From Methanoregula sp. (GTDB taxonomy: Archaea; Halobacteriota; Methanomicrobia; Methanomicrobiales; Methanospirillaceae), in NCBI RefSeq assembly GCF_023227875.1, contig NZ_JALOCH010000002.1, positions 62,001 through 126,000 on the forward strand: 64,000 nt of DNA, written 5' to 3'. Below the pieces are notes generated by a model. That model saw only the letters and a program-made list of their open reading frames with translations. It was not told the DNA's origin and did not search any database. Position 1 is the first letter of the stretch. Each line of letters starts with the position of its first letter. Positions 45,068 through 54,224 of this stretch are shown here, one piece after another. Position numbers and translations under genes: made by a program.

Positions 45068-45298
45068 ATGCAGGATAAGGAAACCAGGGAGATGCTCGCA
45101 GACATGGTCTGGCTGAATGCCGTCATTGCCACGGAGCTGATCCAGATAACCGAGAACACTTCGGCAATTCTCAGGAAATCCGCCCCACCGGCCAGCTGCC
45201 TTGCAGAACACCACGCCCTCCGCGAGACCGCGCTCGCGATGGCGGAGAAATACCGGCCCGGCACCATGCTCGCCCAGCACCTTGGGAAACACCAGTAA
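45068..45298 (+). CDS. Small conserved-looking hypothetical protein
   Basis: A 76-residue, helix-rich soluble protein (MQDKETREMLADMVWLNAVIA...). GC-rich third codon positions support real coding. No known domain is recognised. It stands alone upstream of the glycosyltransferase operon. Confidence 0.55.
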   Translation: MQDKETREMLADMVWLNAVIATELIQITENTSAILRKSAPPASCLAEHHALRETALAMAEKYRPGTMLAQHLGKHQ

Positions 45299-45419
45299 CG
45301 TTATTGGCAATCTCCGCCTATAATTATTGTAATAATCACGCCAGTACGTATGCCAGGTACGCGTACGGCAGGATGTAATCACCTCCAGGACACAGACAGG
45401 TGTTACAGCGTTCAGATAC

Positions 45420-46148
45420 ATGCAGGTTGTTCCGCACACCATGACGACAGATCCCGAATTATCCTACAGCCTTGTGATCCCTGCGTATAACGAGGAGTTC
45501 CGGATCTCGCCACTCCTTCTGGGGATCGATCGGTTCGAAGGGGAACTTATCGTTGTCTGTGACGGTACAGACAGGACGGCAGATGTTGTCGAGAGCATTG
45601 CCATCAGGAGAGCGGATCTCCGTATCCGCTGCCTCCGGTTTGACCACCGTCTCGGGAAAGGCGGGGGGGTGCTTGCAGGTCTCGCTGCTGCACAGGCACC
45701 GTTTGTCGGGTATTTCGATGCCGACGGCTCGACAACGATCGGGGAGATGCTTCGTCTCTTCACCATCCTCAGCTCCACGGATTGTGCGATTGGATCCCGC
45801 TGGGCTCCCGGATCGAAACTTATGGTCAGGCAGGGGCTGATGCGCCGGATGGAGAGCCGGGGGTTCAACCTCATCATCCGGATCCTCTTCGGACTTACGT
45901 TTCACGACACACAGTGCGGGGCCAAGGTTTTCAGGAAAACTGCTGTTGACAGCGTCCTGCCATCAATGATCTCGCGGGGCTTCGAATTCGATGTCGAACT
46001 GCTCTGGAGACTCCGGTCTGCCGGGTTTACGATCACGGAAGTCCCCATAGAATGGCAGAACAAGGGCGACTCGCGGGTCAGGAAGCGCGACATGATCAAC
46101 ATGCTCGCCGGTCTTTTTACTATCCGGTTCCACAAGGGCCGGCCATGA
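45420..46148 (+). CDS. Family 2 glycosyltransferase (dolichol-phosphate sugar synthase-like)
   Basis: A 242-residue GT-A enzyme without TM segments. SLVIPAYNEEFRISPLL, the metal-binding GYFDADGSTTIGEM, and CAIGSRWAPGSKLM, QCGAKVFRKTAVDSVLPSM and FEFDVELLWRLRSAGF match the DPM1/GT2 pattern. It likely transfers a sugar from NDP-sugar to a polyprenyl phosphate. A start at MTTDPELSYS (45441) is equally possible. The stop overlaps the TPR gene start as ATGA, opening a three-gene operon. Confidence 0.88.
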   Translation: MQVVPHTMTTDPELSYSLVIPAYNEEFRISPLLLGIDRFEGELIVVCDGTDRTADVVESIAIRRADLRIRCLRFDHRLGKGGGVLAGLAAAQAPFVGYFDADGSTTIGEMLRLFTILSSTDCAIGSRWAPGSKLMVRQGLMRRMESRGFNLIIRILFGLTFHDTQCGAKVFRKTAVDSVLPSMISRGFEFDVELLWRLRSAGFTITEVPIEWQNKGDSRVRKRDMINMLAGLFTIRFHKGRP

Positions 46149-47962
46149 TCCCCCTGCCACCCGAAGAGCAGAAACGAGAGGCGTTCCGGCTCTTCGAAGA
46201 CGGGCGGTACCAGGAATCGCTCCTAGTCTGCAACCAGATGCTGGAGTCCGGCCGGGACCCGGCGCTCGAGATCCTCGCAGCAACCAACCTCTACTATACC
46301 GGTCGTCACGAGGATGCGGAGGTCTTTTTCCGCGACCTTGCCGTGCGGATGCCGGACTCCTCATATGTCCACAGCTACCTCGCAAAGGTGATGGAAGCCC
46401 GGGGGGATGAAGGGGCAATCGCAGAATATGCCGCAGCCCTTCACCTTGACCCGACCAACCAGGACGCCGTGCGGAGCTACGCGGAGTATCTCCTCTCCCG
46501 CAAGGATTACCGCGGGGCCCTGCCGGTCTTCCGTCACCTCGTCACACTCGCAAAGAAGCCCGGTGACATCAGGAACCTGATGCGGGCGCTTATCGGGATC
46601 GGGGAGGCTAAAGAAGCACTCACCATCCATGCCCGCTATGCAGGGGAGACGGGAAAATCGCAGGAATATATCGATGCACTGGTAAAAACCCGGAATTTCC
46701 AGGCTGCTGCCGATGCTGCGTTGGCGATCTGGAAAGAGACACACGACCCCGCAACGCTCCGGACCTACCTTGACGCGCTCGCCCGGTATGATCCCAGAGG
46801 ATCTCTTGAGGTCTATGCCACCCACCTGAAGGACCACCCGGATTGTGCAATCCTGTTCGATTATGTTCTCTTCCTGAAATCCAGTGGCAACCTGGTGCAG
46901 GCACAGAAAACTGCTGGAGAACTCCTGTCACTCTGTCCCGATGAACCGGTCTACCGACTCGTTGAATGCGATCTACTTGCCGCAACAGGCGATGAAAAGA
47001 GAGCCCTTGCCCGGTATGAAGCGCTGGTCCGGGACGAACTTACATCAAAGAACGACATGGACACGCTGGGCCTTGTCATCGGGAAATACCGCCAGTACCT
47101 CAATATTCACCTTCCTGCTGACGAGGCCGCACGCCGATTCCTGGAGCACGTCTCCCGGGACATGAACGTTGTCAGCCTGCTCGAAACCGCACGGTTTTAC
47201 GATGATTGTGGCAATACGAGCGAGGCGCGGTCGTGGTATTACCGGGCGTACCGGGCAGACTTCCTTGCCGGGGGGCAGGACTATGCCCGGTTCCTTGCAG
47301 AGAACGGGGAAGAGCGCGAATGCGAGAAAGTGATGCTCTATATCCTTGCCAATGTCAGGAAAGGGGCGGACCTGACCAGGGTCGCATCCATCATCGTCAA
47401 CGAGAAGGGCCGGATGCGCTCCATGAAACGGTTGACGGGGCAACTCATACAAAAGCTTGAGGAGAGGAGGACTACCCTGAGTACGGAGGGCATGGAGCTG
47501 CTGGCCATTGCTTTTTTCATTGCCGCGTCCAATGCTCTGGAAGAGGCCGATTATGCACGCTGCAAGTATCTGTGCCTCTGCGGGATGGACGTGATGCCGG
47601 CCCATTCGCAGGCGATCCGGCTCGAGGATTACCTTCTCCTCATCCGGAACTGCAAAGAAAAAACCCTTGCCGATCGCCCGGTCATGCATGACAATCCGGC
47701 ACCGAAATACCCGGAAACCACACCTCCCACACAAGTTATCACCGACAAGCTCGGTCTCACCGACCAGGAGGAGAAGATCGTCACGTTCCTCCGGTCGCAC
47801 CGGAAGGCAAGCGAGATGGAACTGCGCAAGGTCCTTGGGACCCGCAGGGTCGTCGGGATCGTGAACAGGCTGATACAGAAGGCGGCATCGCAGGGCGTTG
47901 CCTTGATCCAAAAGAAAGGCGTTGGGGAGGACGGGGAGACCTATGAATACACCGGATCCTGA
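46145..47962 (+). CDS. TPR-repeat protein with C-terminal winged helix
   Basis: The ATG at 46145 (MIPLPPEEQKREAFRLFEDG) overlaps the glycosyltransferase stop; the frame is open upstream but not coding-like. The 605-residue product is mainly TPR/solenoid (REAFRLFEDGRYQESLLVCNQML, GAIAEYAAALHLDPTNQDA). The last 70 residues, LTDQEEKIVTFLRSHRKASEMELRKVLGTRRVVGIVNRLI, look like a winged-helix DNA-binding domain. It overlaps the ATPase gene by 20 bp. A regulatory or adaptor role for the ATPase is inference. Confidence 0.75.
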   Translation: MIPLPPEEQKREAFRLFEDGRYQESLLVCNQMLESGRDPALEILAATNLYYTGRHEDAEVFFRDLAVRMPDSSYVHSYLAKVMEARGDEGAIAEYAAALHLDPTNQDAVRSYAEYLLSRKDYRGALPVFRHLVTLAKKPGDIRNLMRALIGIGEAKEALTIHARYAGETGKSQEYIDALVKTRNFQAAADAALAIWKETHDPATLRTYLDALARYDPRGSLEVYATHLKDHPDCAILFDYVLFLKSSGNLVQAQKTAGELLSLCPDEPVYRLVECDLLAATGDEKRALARYEALVRDELTSKNDMDTLGLVIGKYRQYLNIHLPADEAARRFLEHVSRDMNVVSLLETARFYDDCGNTSEARSWYYRAYRADFLAGGQDYARFLAENGEERECEKVMLYILANVRKGADLTRVASIIVNEKGRMRSMKRLTGQLIQKLEERRTTLSTEGMELLAIAFFIAASNALEEADYARCKYLCLCGMDVMPAHSQAIRLEDYLLLIRNCKEKTLADRPVMHDNPAPKYPETTPPTQVITDKLGLTDQEEKIVTFLRSHRKASEMELRKVLGTRRVVGIVNRLIQKAASQGVALIQKKGVGEDGETYEYTGS

Positions 47963-49244
47963 ACGGATGGCAAAGAGCCGGCTCGAGAGCATCAATATCA
48001 TCAACGCGCTCCGGAGAGGGACGGTACCGGCCGGGGGGCTTGAACGGATCGCGGTCGGGCTTGACGTGGAAGAGGGCGTGATCGCAAAACAGCTGGAGTA
48101 CGTGGAACAGGGCGGGGGCGACCTCAAGTTTATCCGGGGAGAATACGGGAGCGGTAAGACGTTCCTTGTTGCCCGGGCCCTCGAGATTGCGCGGACCAGG
48201 GGGTTTGTCACGTCCCACGTGGTCATCGCGCCCTCAACACCCCTCCACAAACTGAAGGGTATCTACCAGCAGGTCTGTGCCAACCTGCGGACAAGCGGGG
48301 AGGAGCACGCGATGAAGACGATCGTGGACAACTGGCTCTTTGGCATCGAGGAGCGGCTGTTGTCCGTTAGCGGCAACGGGACAGAGGATGCCGTGCTGGA
48401 GACCGCTACGGAGCGGGAGATCGAAACGGCTCTCTCCGGCATCTCCGAGATGAACTCCGCTCTCGCAGCTACCCTGCGGACCTATTACCGGGCGAACAAT
48501 ACAGGGGATTTCACGCTGGCACAGGCGGCCCTCGGGTGGATCTCCGCCGAGCCCAACATCGGAAGGGAACTCAAGCAGAAAGCAGGGATCCGGGGAGATA
48601 TCGACGATACGATCGCCTTCACCTTCCTTCGCGGCCTCGTCTCGATCATCCACGCAGCCGGGTACCGTGGCCTTGCGATCGCGATCGACGAGATGGAAAC
48701 CACTCAGGGGCTCCAGCGGAACCAGCGGGAGAAAGCATACCAGACGCTCGTCCGGATCATCGATGCGCTGGACCGGGGCGATATGCCCCGTTGCTACTTC
48801 CTGTTCACGGGGACACCGGCACTCTTTGAGGGGTCACGCGGGATCCGTTCCCTGCCCCCGCTCTACGACAGGATCAACGTCGTCCAGAGCGATGCGTTCA
48901 AGAATCCCCGCCAGCCGCAGATCATCCTCTCGAAATTCGATACCGCCAAACTCGAACTGGTTGCCCTCAAGGTCGTGGACGTGTATGCCCGGGCCTATAC
49001 AGAGCCGGACCGGGAGCGGATCTCGCACCGGTTTATCCGGGCAATGATCAGGAAGATCACCACGCGGTTTGGCGGCCGGGTCGATATCATCCCGCGGATC
49101 TTCTTAAAAGAGTTCGTCGACATCCTTGACAAGTGCGAACTCTACGAGAACTACAACCCCCACGATACCTATGACTTCGATACAGAGCATATCAAGGGTG
49201 AGCTGAAAAAAGAGGAGGAAGCCGTAATGGTCGTCACGTTCTGA
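47943..49244 (+). CDS. BrxD-like (DUF2791) P-loop ATPase
   Basis: A start at MNTPDPERMAKSRLESINII, preceded by GGGGAG, gives 433 residues. N-terminal RRGTVPAGGLERIAVGLD, Walker A FIRGEYGSGKTFL, and Walker B YRGLAIAIDEMETTQG, then a sensor-like FLFTGTPALFEGSRGIRSLPPLYDRI and an Arg-rich C-terminal part, match the DUF2791/BrxD family of ORC/STAND-like ATPases known from BREX-type defence loci. No other BREX genes are nearby. It is translationally coupled to the TPR/wHTH gene. Confidence 0.7.
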   Translation: MNTPDPERMAKSRLESINIINALRRGTVPAGGLERIAVGLDVEEGVIAKQLEYVEQGGGDLKFIRGEYGSGKTFLVARALEIARTRGFVTSHVVIAPSTPLHKLKGIYQQVCANLRTSGEEHAMKTIVDNWLFGIEERLLSVSGNGTEDAVLETATEREIETALSGISEMNSALAATLRTYYRANNTGDFTLAQAALGWISAEPNIGRELKQKAGIRGDIDDTIAFTFLRGLVSIIHAAGYRGLAIAIDEMETTQGLQRNQREKAYQTLVRIIDALDRGDMPRCYFLFTGTPALFEGSRGIRSLPPLYDRINVVQSDAFKNPRQPQIILSKFDTAKLELVALKVVDVYARAYTEPDRERISHRFIRAMIRKITTRFGGRVDIIPRIFLKEFVDILDKCELYENYNPHDTYDFDTEHIKGELKKEEEAVMVVTF

Positions 49245-49262
49245 CCGGGCGATTAACGGACT

Positions 49263-49829
49263 ATGAAGTTATTATACGATTGGAAAGCACACGGTTCAGG
49301 TATGATACGTGCGCCCCTGCTGGTCCTTCTTGCCGCCGTGCTGGTCATGGCCGTGCCGGTATCGGGCGCTGTCATTCTCACCGTCAATACGTCAACGTCT
49401 GTCGCAAACATCGGCGACACGATCACCCTCCACGGAACCGTCAACGGGACACCGACAATCGCGGTGTTCCTCTTTGTAACCGGCCCGGACCTTGACCCCC
49501 GGGGCGTTGCGCTCGATAACCTGAACATTCCCGCAGGGAGGGGCATGTTCACCACGGCGCCGGTGAAACTATCGGATGGCACCTGGACTTATGTATGGGA
49601 TACCTCCATCATCCTTGGCCCCATGAAGCCCGGAAAATATACCGTATACGTTCTTGACGATCCGGTCGACCGCCAGCGGTTCATCAAGGCGGATTACGCA
49701 ACTGCGGATATCGAGTTCCTTCCTTCTGATAAACCGGTAGCAGAGACCCCGTTTGACCCGCTCCTGCCGGTCCTTGCACTAGGAGTTACAGGATGTATGT
49801 TGGGTGTTGTGGGATGGAAAAAAGAGTAA
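49263..49829 (+). CDS. Surface protein with Ig-like domain and C-terminal anchor
   Basis: A 188-residue protein with a signal peptide (MIRAPLLVLLAAVLVMAVPVSGA; a start here instead of 13 codons upstream is possible). A beta-sandwich domain of about 115 residues (ANIGDTITLHGTVNGTPTIAVFLFVTGPDLDPRGVAL, MKPGKYTVYVLD) follows, then a C-terminal TM segment (LLPVLALGVTGCMLGVVGW) and KKE. The pattern is common among Methanomicrobiales surface proteins. Confidence 0.7.
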   Translation: MKLLYDWKAHGSGMIRAPLLVLLAAVLVMAVPVSGAVILTVNTSTSVANIGDTITLHGTVNGTPTIAVFLFVTGPDLDPRGVALDNLNIPAGRGMFTTAPVKLSDGTWTYVWDTSIILGPMKPGKYTVYVLDDPVDRQRFIKADYATADIEFLPSDKPVAETPFDPLLPVLALGVTGCMLGVVGWKKE

Positions 49830-49839
49830 TTGAAAAAAA

Positions 49840-51084
49840 TCAGAGCGCTCTTCTGATCTTCACGGACTGTGCGTGAGCATACAATCCCTCGGCTTCAGCA
49901 ATCGTCTCCACGATATCGCCAATCGCCTCGAGCCCGTCCTGGTCGATCATCTCCACCGATGCCGTCTTGCAGAAGTGCGCTACATCAAGTCCCGAGTACA
50001 TCTTTGAGTATCCTGCGGTGGGGAGGCAGTGGTTGGTGCCGACCGCATAATCCCCGCAGGCAACTGCAGAGTACCTGCCGACAAAGATTGCACCGGCATT
50101 CCTGACTTTAGTAACTACGGTGAGGGGATCGGCAACCTGGATCGAGAGGTGCTCAGGAGCGACCATATCAGATGCGGCGATCGCCTCATCGATGTCATTG
50201 ACCACGGTATACCCGGAGTTCTTCAGCGCCTCAACGATGATCTCTTTCCTGGGGGCATCTGCCACCATCTTCTCGATCTCTTTTCCCACCTTTGCCGGGA
50301 GAGCGGGATCGGTCGTGATCAGGATGCAGGCCGCATTCGGGTCGTGCTCGGCCTGGGCCAGCACATCAGCAGCAATAACCTTCGGGTGCGCCGTGCTGTC
50401 CGCGATGATCCCGATCTCGCTCGGGCCTGCCGGGAAGTCGATCTCCGCATGTTCGCGGAGCATCATCTTCGCAAGTGTCACGTAAACATTGCCCGGCCCG
50501 ACAATCTTCTGGACCGGCTTTATCGACTGTGTCCCGAGTGCCATTGCCGCTATGGCCTGTGCACCGCCGGCCTGGTAGATCTCATCGACACCCGCGATGT
50601 CAAGGGAGACAAGCGTTAAGGGCTTGATGGGCGGAGGGGAGCAGGCGCAGATCTCCTTCACCCCGGAAACCTTTGCGGGGACCGCACACATCAGGGCAGA
50701 TGACGGGTAGGCCGCCCTGCCGCCGGGTATGTAGAGCCCGACACGGTTCAGGGCCGTTGTCTTCATCCCGAGCACCACGCCCGGCTCCATCTCCTCGAAC
50801 CAGAGATCGCGGGGCCGCTGGCGCTCGTGGAAGCGCTCGATCCGGGCGTGTGCTTCGATTAAGGCCTCTACGACCTGCGTATCGACTTCATCATACGCGG
50901 CCTCGCGTTCCTCTTCAGAGACGGCGATATTCTCAAGCGTGACGTACTTCTTTACAAGGTCCCTGAGCGCATCGTCTCCCTCGTTTTTCACCCGCCCGAT
51001 AATCCCGGTGACGGTGCCGCGTGCATCCTCAAGGCTCGTCTTCCGGGCCGCAAGCCATGCATCGATCCCCACTGCCTTCCACAT
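49840..51084 (-). CDS. hisD: Histidinol dehydrogenase
   Basis: Starting at MWKAVGIDAWLAARKTSLED (51084) gives 414 residues; the longer frame runs into repeat DNA. VLGMKTTALNRVGLYIPGGRAAYPSSALM, GGAQAIAAMALGTQSI, and the catalytic region SEIGIIADS, APEHLSIQV and VGTNHCLPTAGYSKMYSGLD are as in HisD. It oxidises histidinol to histidine in two NAD steps. Convergent with the surface protein gene. Confidence 0.95.
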   Translation of the reverse strand: MWKAVGIDAWLAARKTSLEDARGTVTGIIGRVKNEGDDALRDLVKKYVTLENIAVSEEEREAAYDEVDTQVVEALIEAHARIERFHERQRPRDLWFEEMEPGVVLGMKTTALNRVGLYIPGGRAAYPSSALMCAVPAKVSGVKEICACSPPPIKPLTLVSLDIAGVDEIYQAGGAQAIAAMALGTQSIKPVQKIVGPGNVYVTLAKMMLREHAEIDFPAGPSEIGIIADSTAHPKVIAADVLAQAEHDPNAACILITTDPALPAKVGKEIEKMVADAPRKEIIVEALKNSGYTVVNDIDEAIAASDMVAPEHLSIQVADPLTVVTKVRNAGAIFVGRYSAVACGDYAVGTNHCLPTAGYSKMYSGLDVAHFCKTASVEMIDQDGLEAIGDIVETIAEAEGLYAHAQSVKIRRAL

Positions 51085-51154
51085 AGTGCGAATATCTTCG
51101 ACAGGAAAGGTTGTTAAGGTTTCGTTATCCGAAGAATCGAGCAAAGCGAGATTC

Positions 51155-51480
51155 GAGGACGAGAAGAACGCTTCAGCGTTCTTCGAAGAATCCTGATGGA
51201 TTCTTCTCGTTTCTCGGGTTTGATAACCCTCGAAACTTCGAAGTCCGACCTGTCATCAGACGAGGAGGACGAGAAGAACGCTTCAGCGTTCTTCGAAGAA
51301 TCCTGATGGATTCTTCTTGTTTCTCGGGTTTGATAACCCTCGAAACTTCGAAGTCCGACCTGTCATCAGACGGGGAGGATGAGAAGAACGCATCAGCGTT
51401 CTTCGAAGGCCGGCTTCGCCTCCCTTCTCGTTGTCGAGATTCTGGCGAGCCTTTCAGGCCATAAGGCCTATTGCCAAACA
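51155..51480. repeat. 110-bp tandem repeat array made of perfect hairpins
   Basis: Two nearly identical 110-bp units (51155-51264, 51265-51374) and a partial third (from 51375) fill the gap between hisD and the 51512 gene. Each unit contains GAAGAACGC-TTCA-GCGTTCTTC (51163-51184 in unit 1), directly abutting GAAGAATCC-TGAT-GGATTCTTC (51185-51206), then TTTC..GGGTT-TGAT-AACCC..GAAA and the palindrome ACTTCGAAGT. The partial unit diverges into other hairpins such as AGGCC-ATAA-GGCCT. Reading frames across it are by-products of the repeat. Confidence 0.8.
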
Positions 51481-51511
51481 GAACGCACATGAGAGTTAGG
51501 AACGTGGGATC

Positions 51512-52570
51512 ATGGGAAGTCCATACCTCAACACCAATGAAACGATCATCCTATCAACGCACAATATCATCATCAACACGATACCGGCCGAGGCGATCCT
51601 GACCAATCAGCGCCTTATTCTCGTTGACAGCAGGCACACCCGGTTGCAGCCGCAGGACGTACCGTTTACCGCACTGGAGACCGTGACGATCGGCGACACA
51701 TCCGCGATGGACCCAGTCCTCTCCCTCTCCGTTGTTATGAAAGACGAGACCCGGCATACATTTGGTATCGTCTTTCCCCAGGAACCAAAGACAAAACGCA
51801 CGTTGGAACGTGACGAATGGGCGACAAAACTCAAGGAGGCCAGTGTCAATGCACAACAGGAGCATGGCGTGCAGCCGGCCGAACTCCTGCCACCCTGGGT
51901 TGCCGGGGAGATCCCGGAAGAGGCAGGTGACGAGGGAAAAGCGCAGGGACTGGAGGATGAAAAATATTACAACCCCCCGCTTTCGCCACGGAAACCGCGT
52001 GCGGCACCGTCGTCGAATAAACACACGATCATTGCAGCGGGTGTGGTGGTTGTTCTCATCATCGCCATCGCAATAGGTGTGTATTTCTTTGCCCCGTCAT
52101 TGATCGGAATCGGCAGTCCTGCCGTGACACCGTCTGCGACACCCGTTGCAACACCGGTATTAACACCCGTGGTTACGGCAACCGCCACGCAGACTTCTGT
52201 ACCAACCGAACAGCCAACCGCGATAATAACAGAGCAGCCGGTTGTCACTCCCACAGTGACTGTGATGGAAACGTCGGTATCGCAGAGCGGAATCCCCCAG
52301 ACGGGTGTGTGGATCCGTATCGAATACGAGGGTAATTTCACTGCTTCATTCGGGACCTCAGGTCGCCTGAGGGAGATCACCGGATCGGGTGTCCTGGTCT
52401 ACCAGATACCGGCCAAGGACGAGATCGTGGAGGCCACAGTCGAGAAACTCGACGATTTTGGGGGCATTCTCACGGTCACGATCTACAACGAGGGCCAGAT
52501 TGCAGAGAGCGGCACAACGCAAAAACCCCATGGAATCGTAGAAATACATACAGATTTACGAACCCCGTAA
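51512..52570 (+). CDS. PH-like/TM/extracellular-domain protein, paralogue of the 55882 gene
   Basis: A 352-residue protein in four parts. The cytoplasmic PH-like domain (1-110; ETIILSTHNIIINTIPAEAILTNQRLILVD) is followed by a Pro-rich linker, a TM helix (IIAAGVVVVLIIAIAIGVYFF, about 175-198), a Thr/Pro/Val-rich linker and a C-terminal beta domain (GVWIRIEYEGNFTASFGTSGRLREITGSG). Same layout and motifs as the 55882 gene, 4 kb away. The role is unknown; a membrane sensor or anchor is plausible. Confidence 0.75.
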   Translation: MGSPYLNTNETIILSTHNIIINTIPAEAILTNQRLILVDSRHTRLQPQDVPFTALETVTIGDTSAMDPVLSLSVVMKDETRHTFGIVFPQEPKTKRTLERDEWATKLKEASVNAQQEHGVQPAELLPPWVAGEIPEEAGDEGKAQGLEDEKYYNPPLSPRKPRAAPSSNKHTIIAAGVVVVLIIAIAIGVYFFAPSLIGIGSPAVTPSATPVATPVLTPVVTATATQTSVPTEQPTAIITEQPVVTPTVTVMETSVSQSGIPQTGVWIRIEYEGNFTASFGTSGRLREITGSGVLVYQIPAKDEIVEATVEKLDDFGGILTVTIYNEGQIAESGTTQKPHGIVEIHTDLRTP

Positions 52571-52641
52571 CAACAACCGTGAACGCAACACGGACTGCCG
52601 CGACACCGGCCTGACGGCCGGGTCTTCACTTTTTTTCGGTA

Positions 52642-53340
52642 TTAATGATACCGGCATACAGTGCAGTCCTGGGGTATATCCGGGGGCCTGCCTTCCCATT
52701 CACGTTTTCCGGAACAGATGACCATCGCCCAGTCCGCGATTTCTTGACAGTCGGCCACCCGGTGTGTAACGACAATACAGGGGATCTGCATCTTCTTCAC
52801 AATATCCCGCGTCAGCTTCTTGACTGCGTGTGTGCTCTCGACATCGAGAGACGAAAAAGGTTCATCCATCATAAGGAGCGCCGGGCCGATCGCGATCGCA
52901 CGCGCAAGGGCTGTACGCTGCTTCTGGCCACCGGACAGGTTACCCGCTTTAACAGGTGCAAGATCTTCAAGATGCATCAGTTCCATCATCTGCTCAACAC
53001 GCTCGGTAATTTCCAGGCGGGGCATGTTCCGGGCCCGCAGACCGTACGCGATATTATCCCGGACGGACAGGTGGGGGAACACTGCTGCGTTCTGGAAGAC
53101 GTAGCCGATCCGGCGGTCTTCGATTGCAATATGGGTTCCCTGTGCCGGTTCACAGAGCGTGGCTCCGTTGAGCCGGATACAGCCTGAATCCGGGGGAAGG
53201 AGACCGGCAATGAGGTTGAGCGTGGTGGATTTGCCCGACCCGTTGTTGCCCATGAGCGCGAGGATCTCGCCGTCACGGACCTGAAACGAGAGAGCCATGG
53301 TGAAGTCACGCAGCGTTCTGGTGAATTCGACCTTAAGCAT
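52642..53340 (-). CDS. modC: Molybdate/tungstate ABC transporter, ATP-binding subunit
   Basis: A 232-residue ABC ATPase: Walker A LMGNNGSGKST, Q-loop YVFQNAAVFPHLSVRDN, signature NLSGGQKQRTALARAI, Walker B LLMMDEPFSSLD, H-loop VVTHRV. It lacks the C-terminal TOBE/Mop domain usual in bacterial ModC. Its start overlaps the end of modB by 8 bp. Molybdate versus tungstate preference cannot be told. Confidence 0.88.
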   Translation of the reverse strand: MLKVEFTRTLRDFTMALSFQVRDGEILALMGNNGSGKSTTLNLIAGLLPPDSGCIRLNGATLCEPAQGTHIAIEDRRIGYVFQNAAVFPHLSVRDNIAYGLRARNMPRLEITERVEQMMELMHLEDLAPVKAGNLSGGQKQRTALARAIAIGPALLMMDEPFSSLDVESTHAVKKLTRDIVKKMQIPCIVVTHRVADCQEIADWAMVICSGKREWEGRPPDIPQDCTVCRYH

Positions 53341-54154
53341 GCGGCACCTCTTTCCGGGTGACGAGCCTCACCGTGATCATGATGATGAAGGAGATGATGA
53401 CGAGCAGAATGGATATGGTCAGCCCGAGGTTGAAATTGCTCTCCATCCCCACGTAAACCGCAAGGGGCATCGTCTGGGTCACTCCGGGAAGGTTGCCGGC
53501 GAACATGATGGTTGCACCGAACTCACCCAGGGCACGGCCGAATGTCATCACTGCACCGGAGACCAACCCGGTCGCGGTGAGGGGGAGGGTGATGGTCATG
53601 AACGTCCGCAGCGGGGAGGCCCCGAGAGTCCGTGCAGTATATTCGTAGCTCTGGTCGAATTGCTCGAACAGGGATTTTGCCTGCCGCATGTAAAAGGGCG
53701 ACGCAACAAAGATCTGGGCCATGATGACGGCAAGCGTGGTAAATGCAATCGGGATACCCAGCATGTTGAAGTATCGCCCGACCAGTCCCATCCTGCCGTA
53801 AAGAACGAGCAGGGCAAAACCGGCAACTGCCGGGGGCAGGACGAGCGGGAGATCGATAAGAGTGTCAACAATCACCTTGCCCGGATACGATGAGCGCGCG
53901 TGCACGATGGCAAACGGGGTGCCGACAAGGATCACCACGGCAAGCGAGATCACGGATGTTGTGAGGCTCAACCAGAGCGCACTGATCACGAGCGGGTCCG
54001 AGAGCGAGGACCAGAATAATTCGGGGGTTGTACGGAAGAAGAGTGCAACAACCGGTAATGCGAGGTAGAGGGTTACGGCAAGGATCAGGAGACCTGCAAG
54101 ACTGTACGAGAGGGAACGCCGGTACTTCTCCGGAAGAATGCCTGCTGGTCTCAT
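53333..54154 (-). CDS. modB: Molybdate/tungstate ABC transporter, permease subunit
   Basis: A 273-residue permease with about six TM segments. The EAA loop LGASPLRTFMTITLPLTATGLVSGAVMTFGRALGEFGA, which docks to the ATPase, is well conserved with the ModB/CysT family. It lies between modA and modC in one operon. Confidence 0.9.
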   Translation of the reverse strand: MRPAGILPEKYRRSLSYSLAGLLILAVTLYLALPVVALFFRTTPELFWSSLSDPLVISALWLSLTTSVISLAVVILVGTPFAIVHARSSYPGKVIVDTLIDLPLVLPPAVAGFALLVLYGRMGLVGRYFNMLGIPIAFTTLAVIMAQIFVASPFYMRQAKSLFEQFDQSYEYTARTLGASPLRTFMTITLPLTATGLVSGAVMTFGRALGEFGATIMFAGNLPGVTQTMPLAVYVGMESNFNLGLTISILLVIISFIIMITVRLVTRKEVPHA

Positions 54155-54224
54155 AAGGAATGCCCGTATCAGGCCGGTTGTTCAATGGTACATGAATGAT
54201 TGACGGATATAAAAATAAAAAGGA

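Noticed and set aside
44999..45442. 147-residue minus-strand frame
   Set aside because: It overlaps the better-supported 76-residue plus-strand gene and the glycosyltransferase promoter; composition is not protein-like.
51155..51404. CRISPR array
   Set aside because: Only two and a half units, no unique spacers, 110-bp period and internal hairpins; no cas genes nearby.
51111..51464. 117-residue frame across the tandem repeat
   Set aside because: It is a translation of the 110-bp repeat itself. The period is not a multiple of three, so units are read in different frames, which argues against coding.
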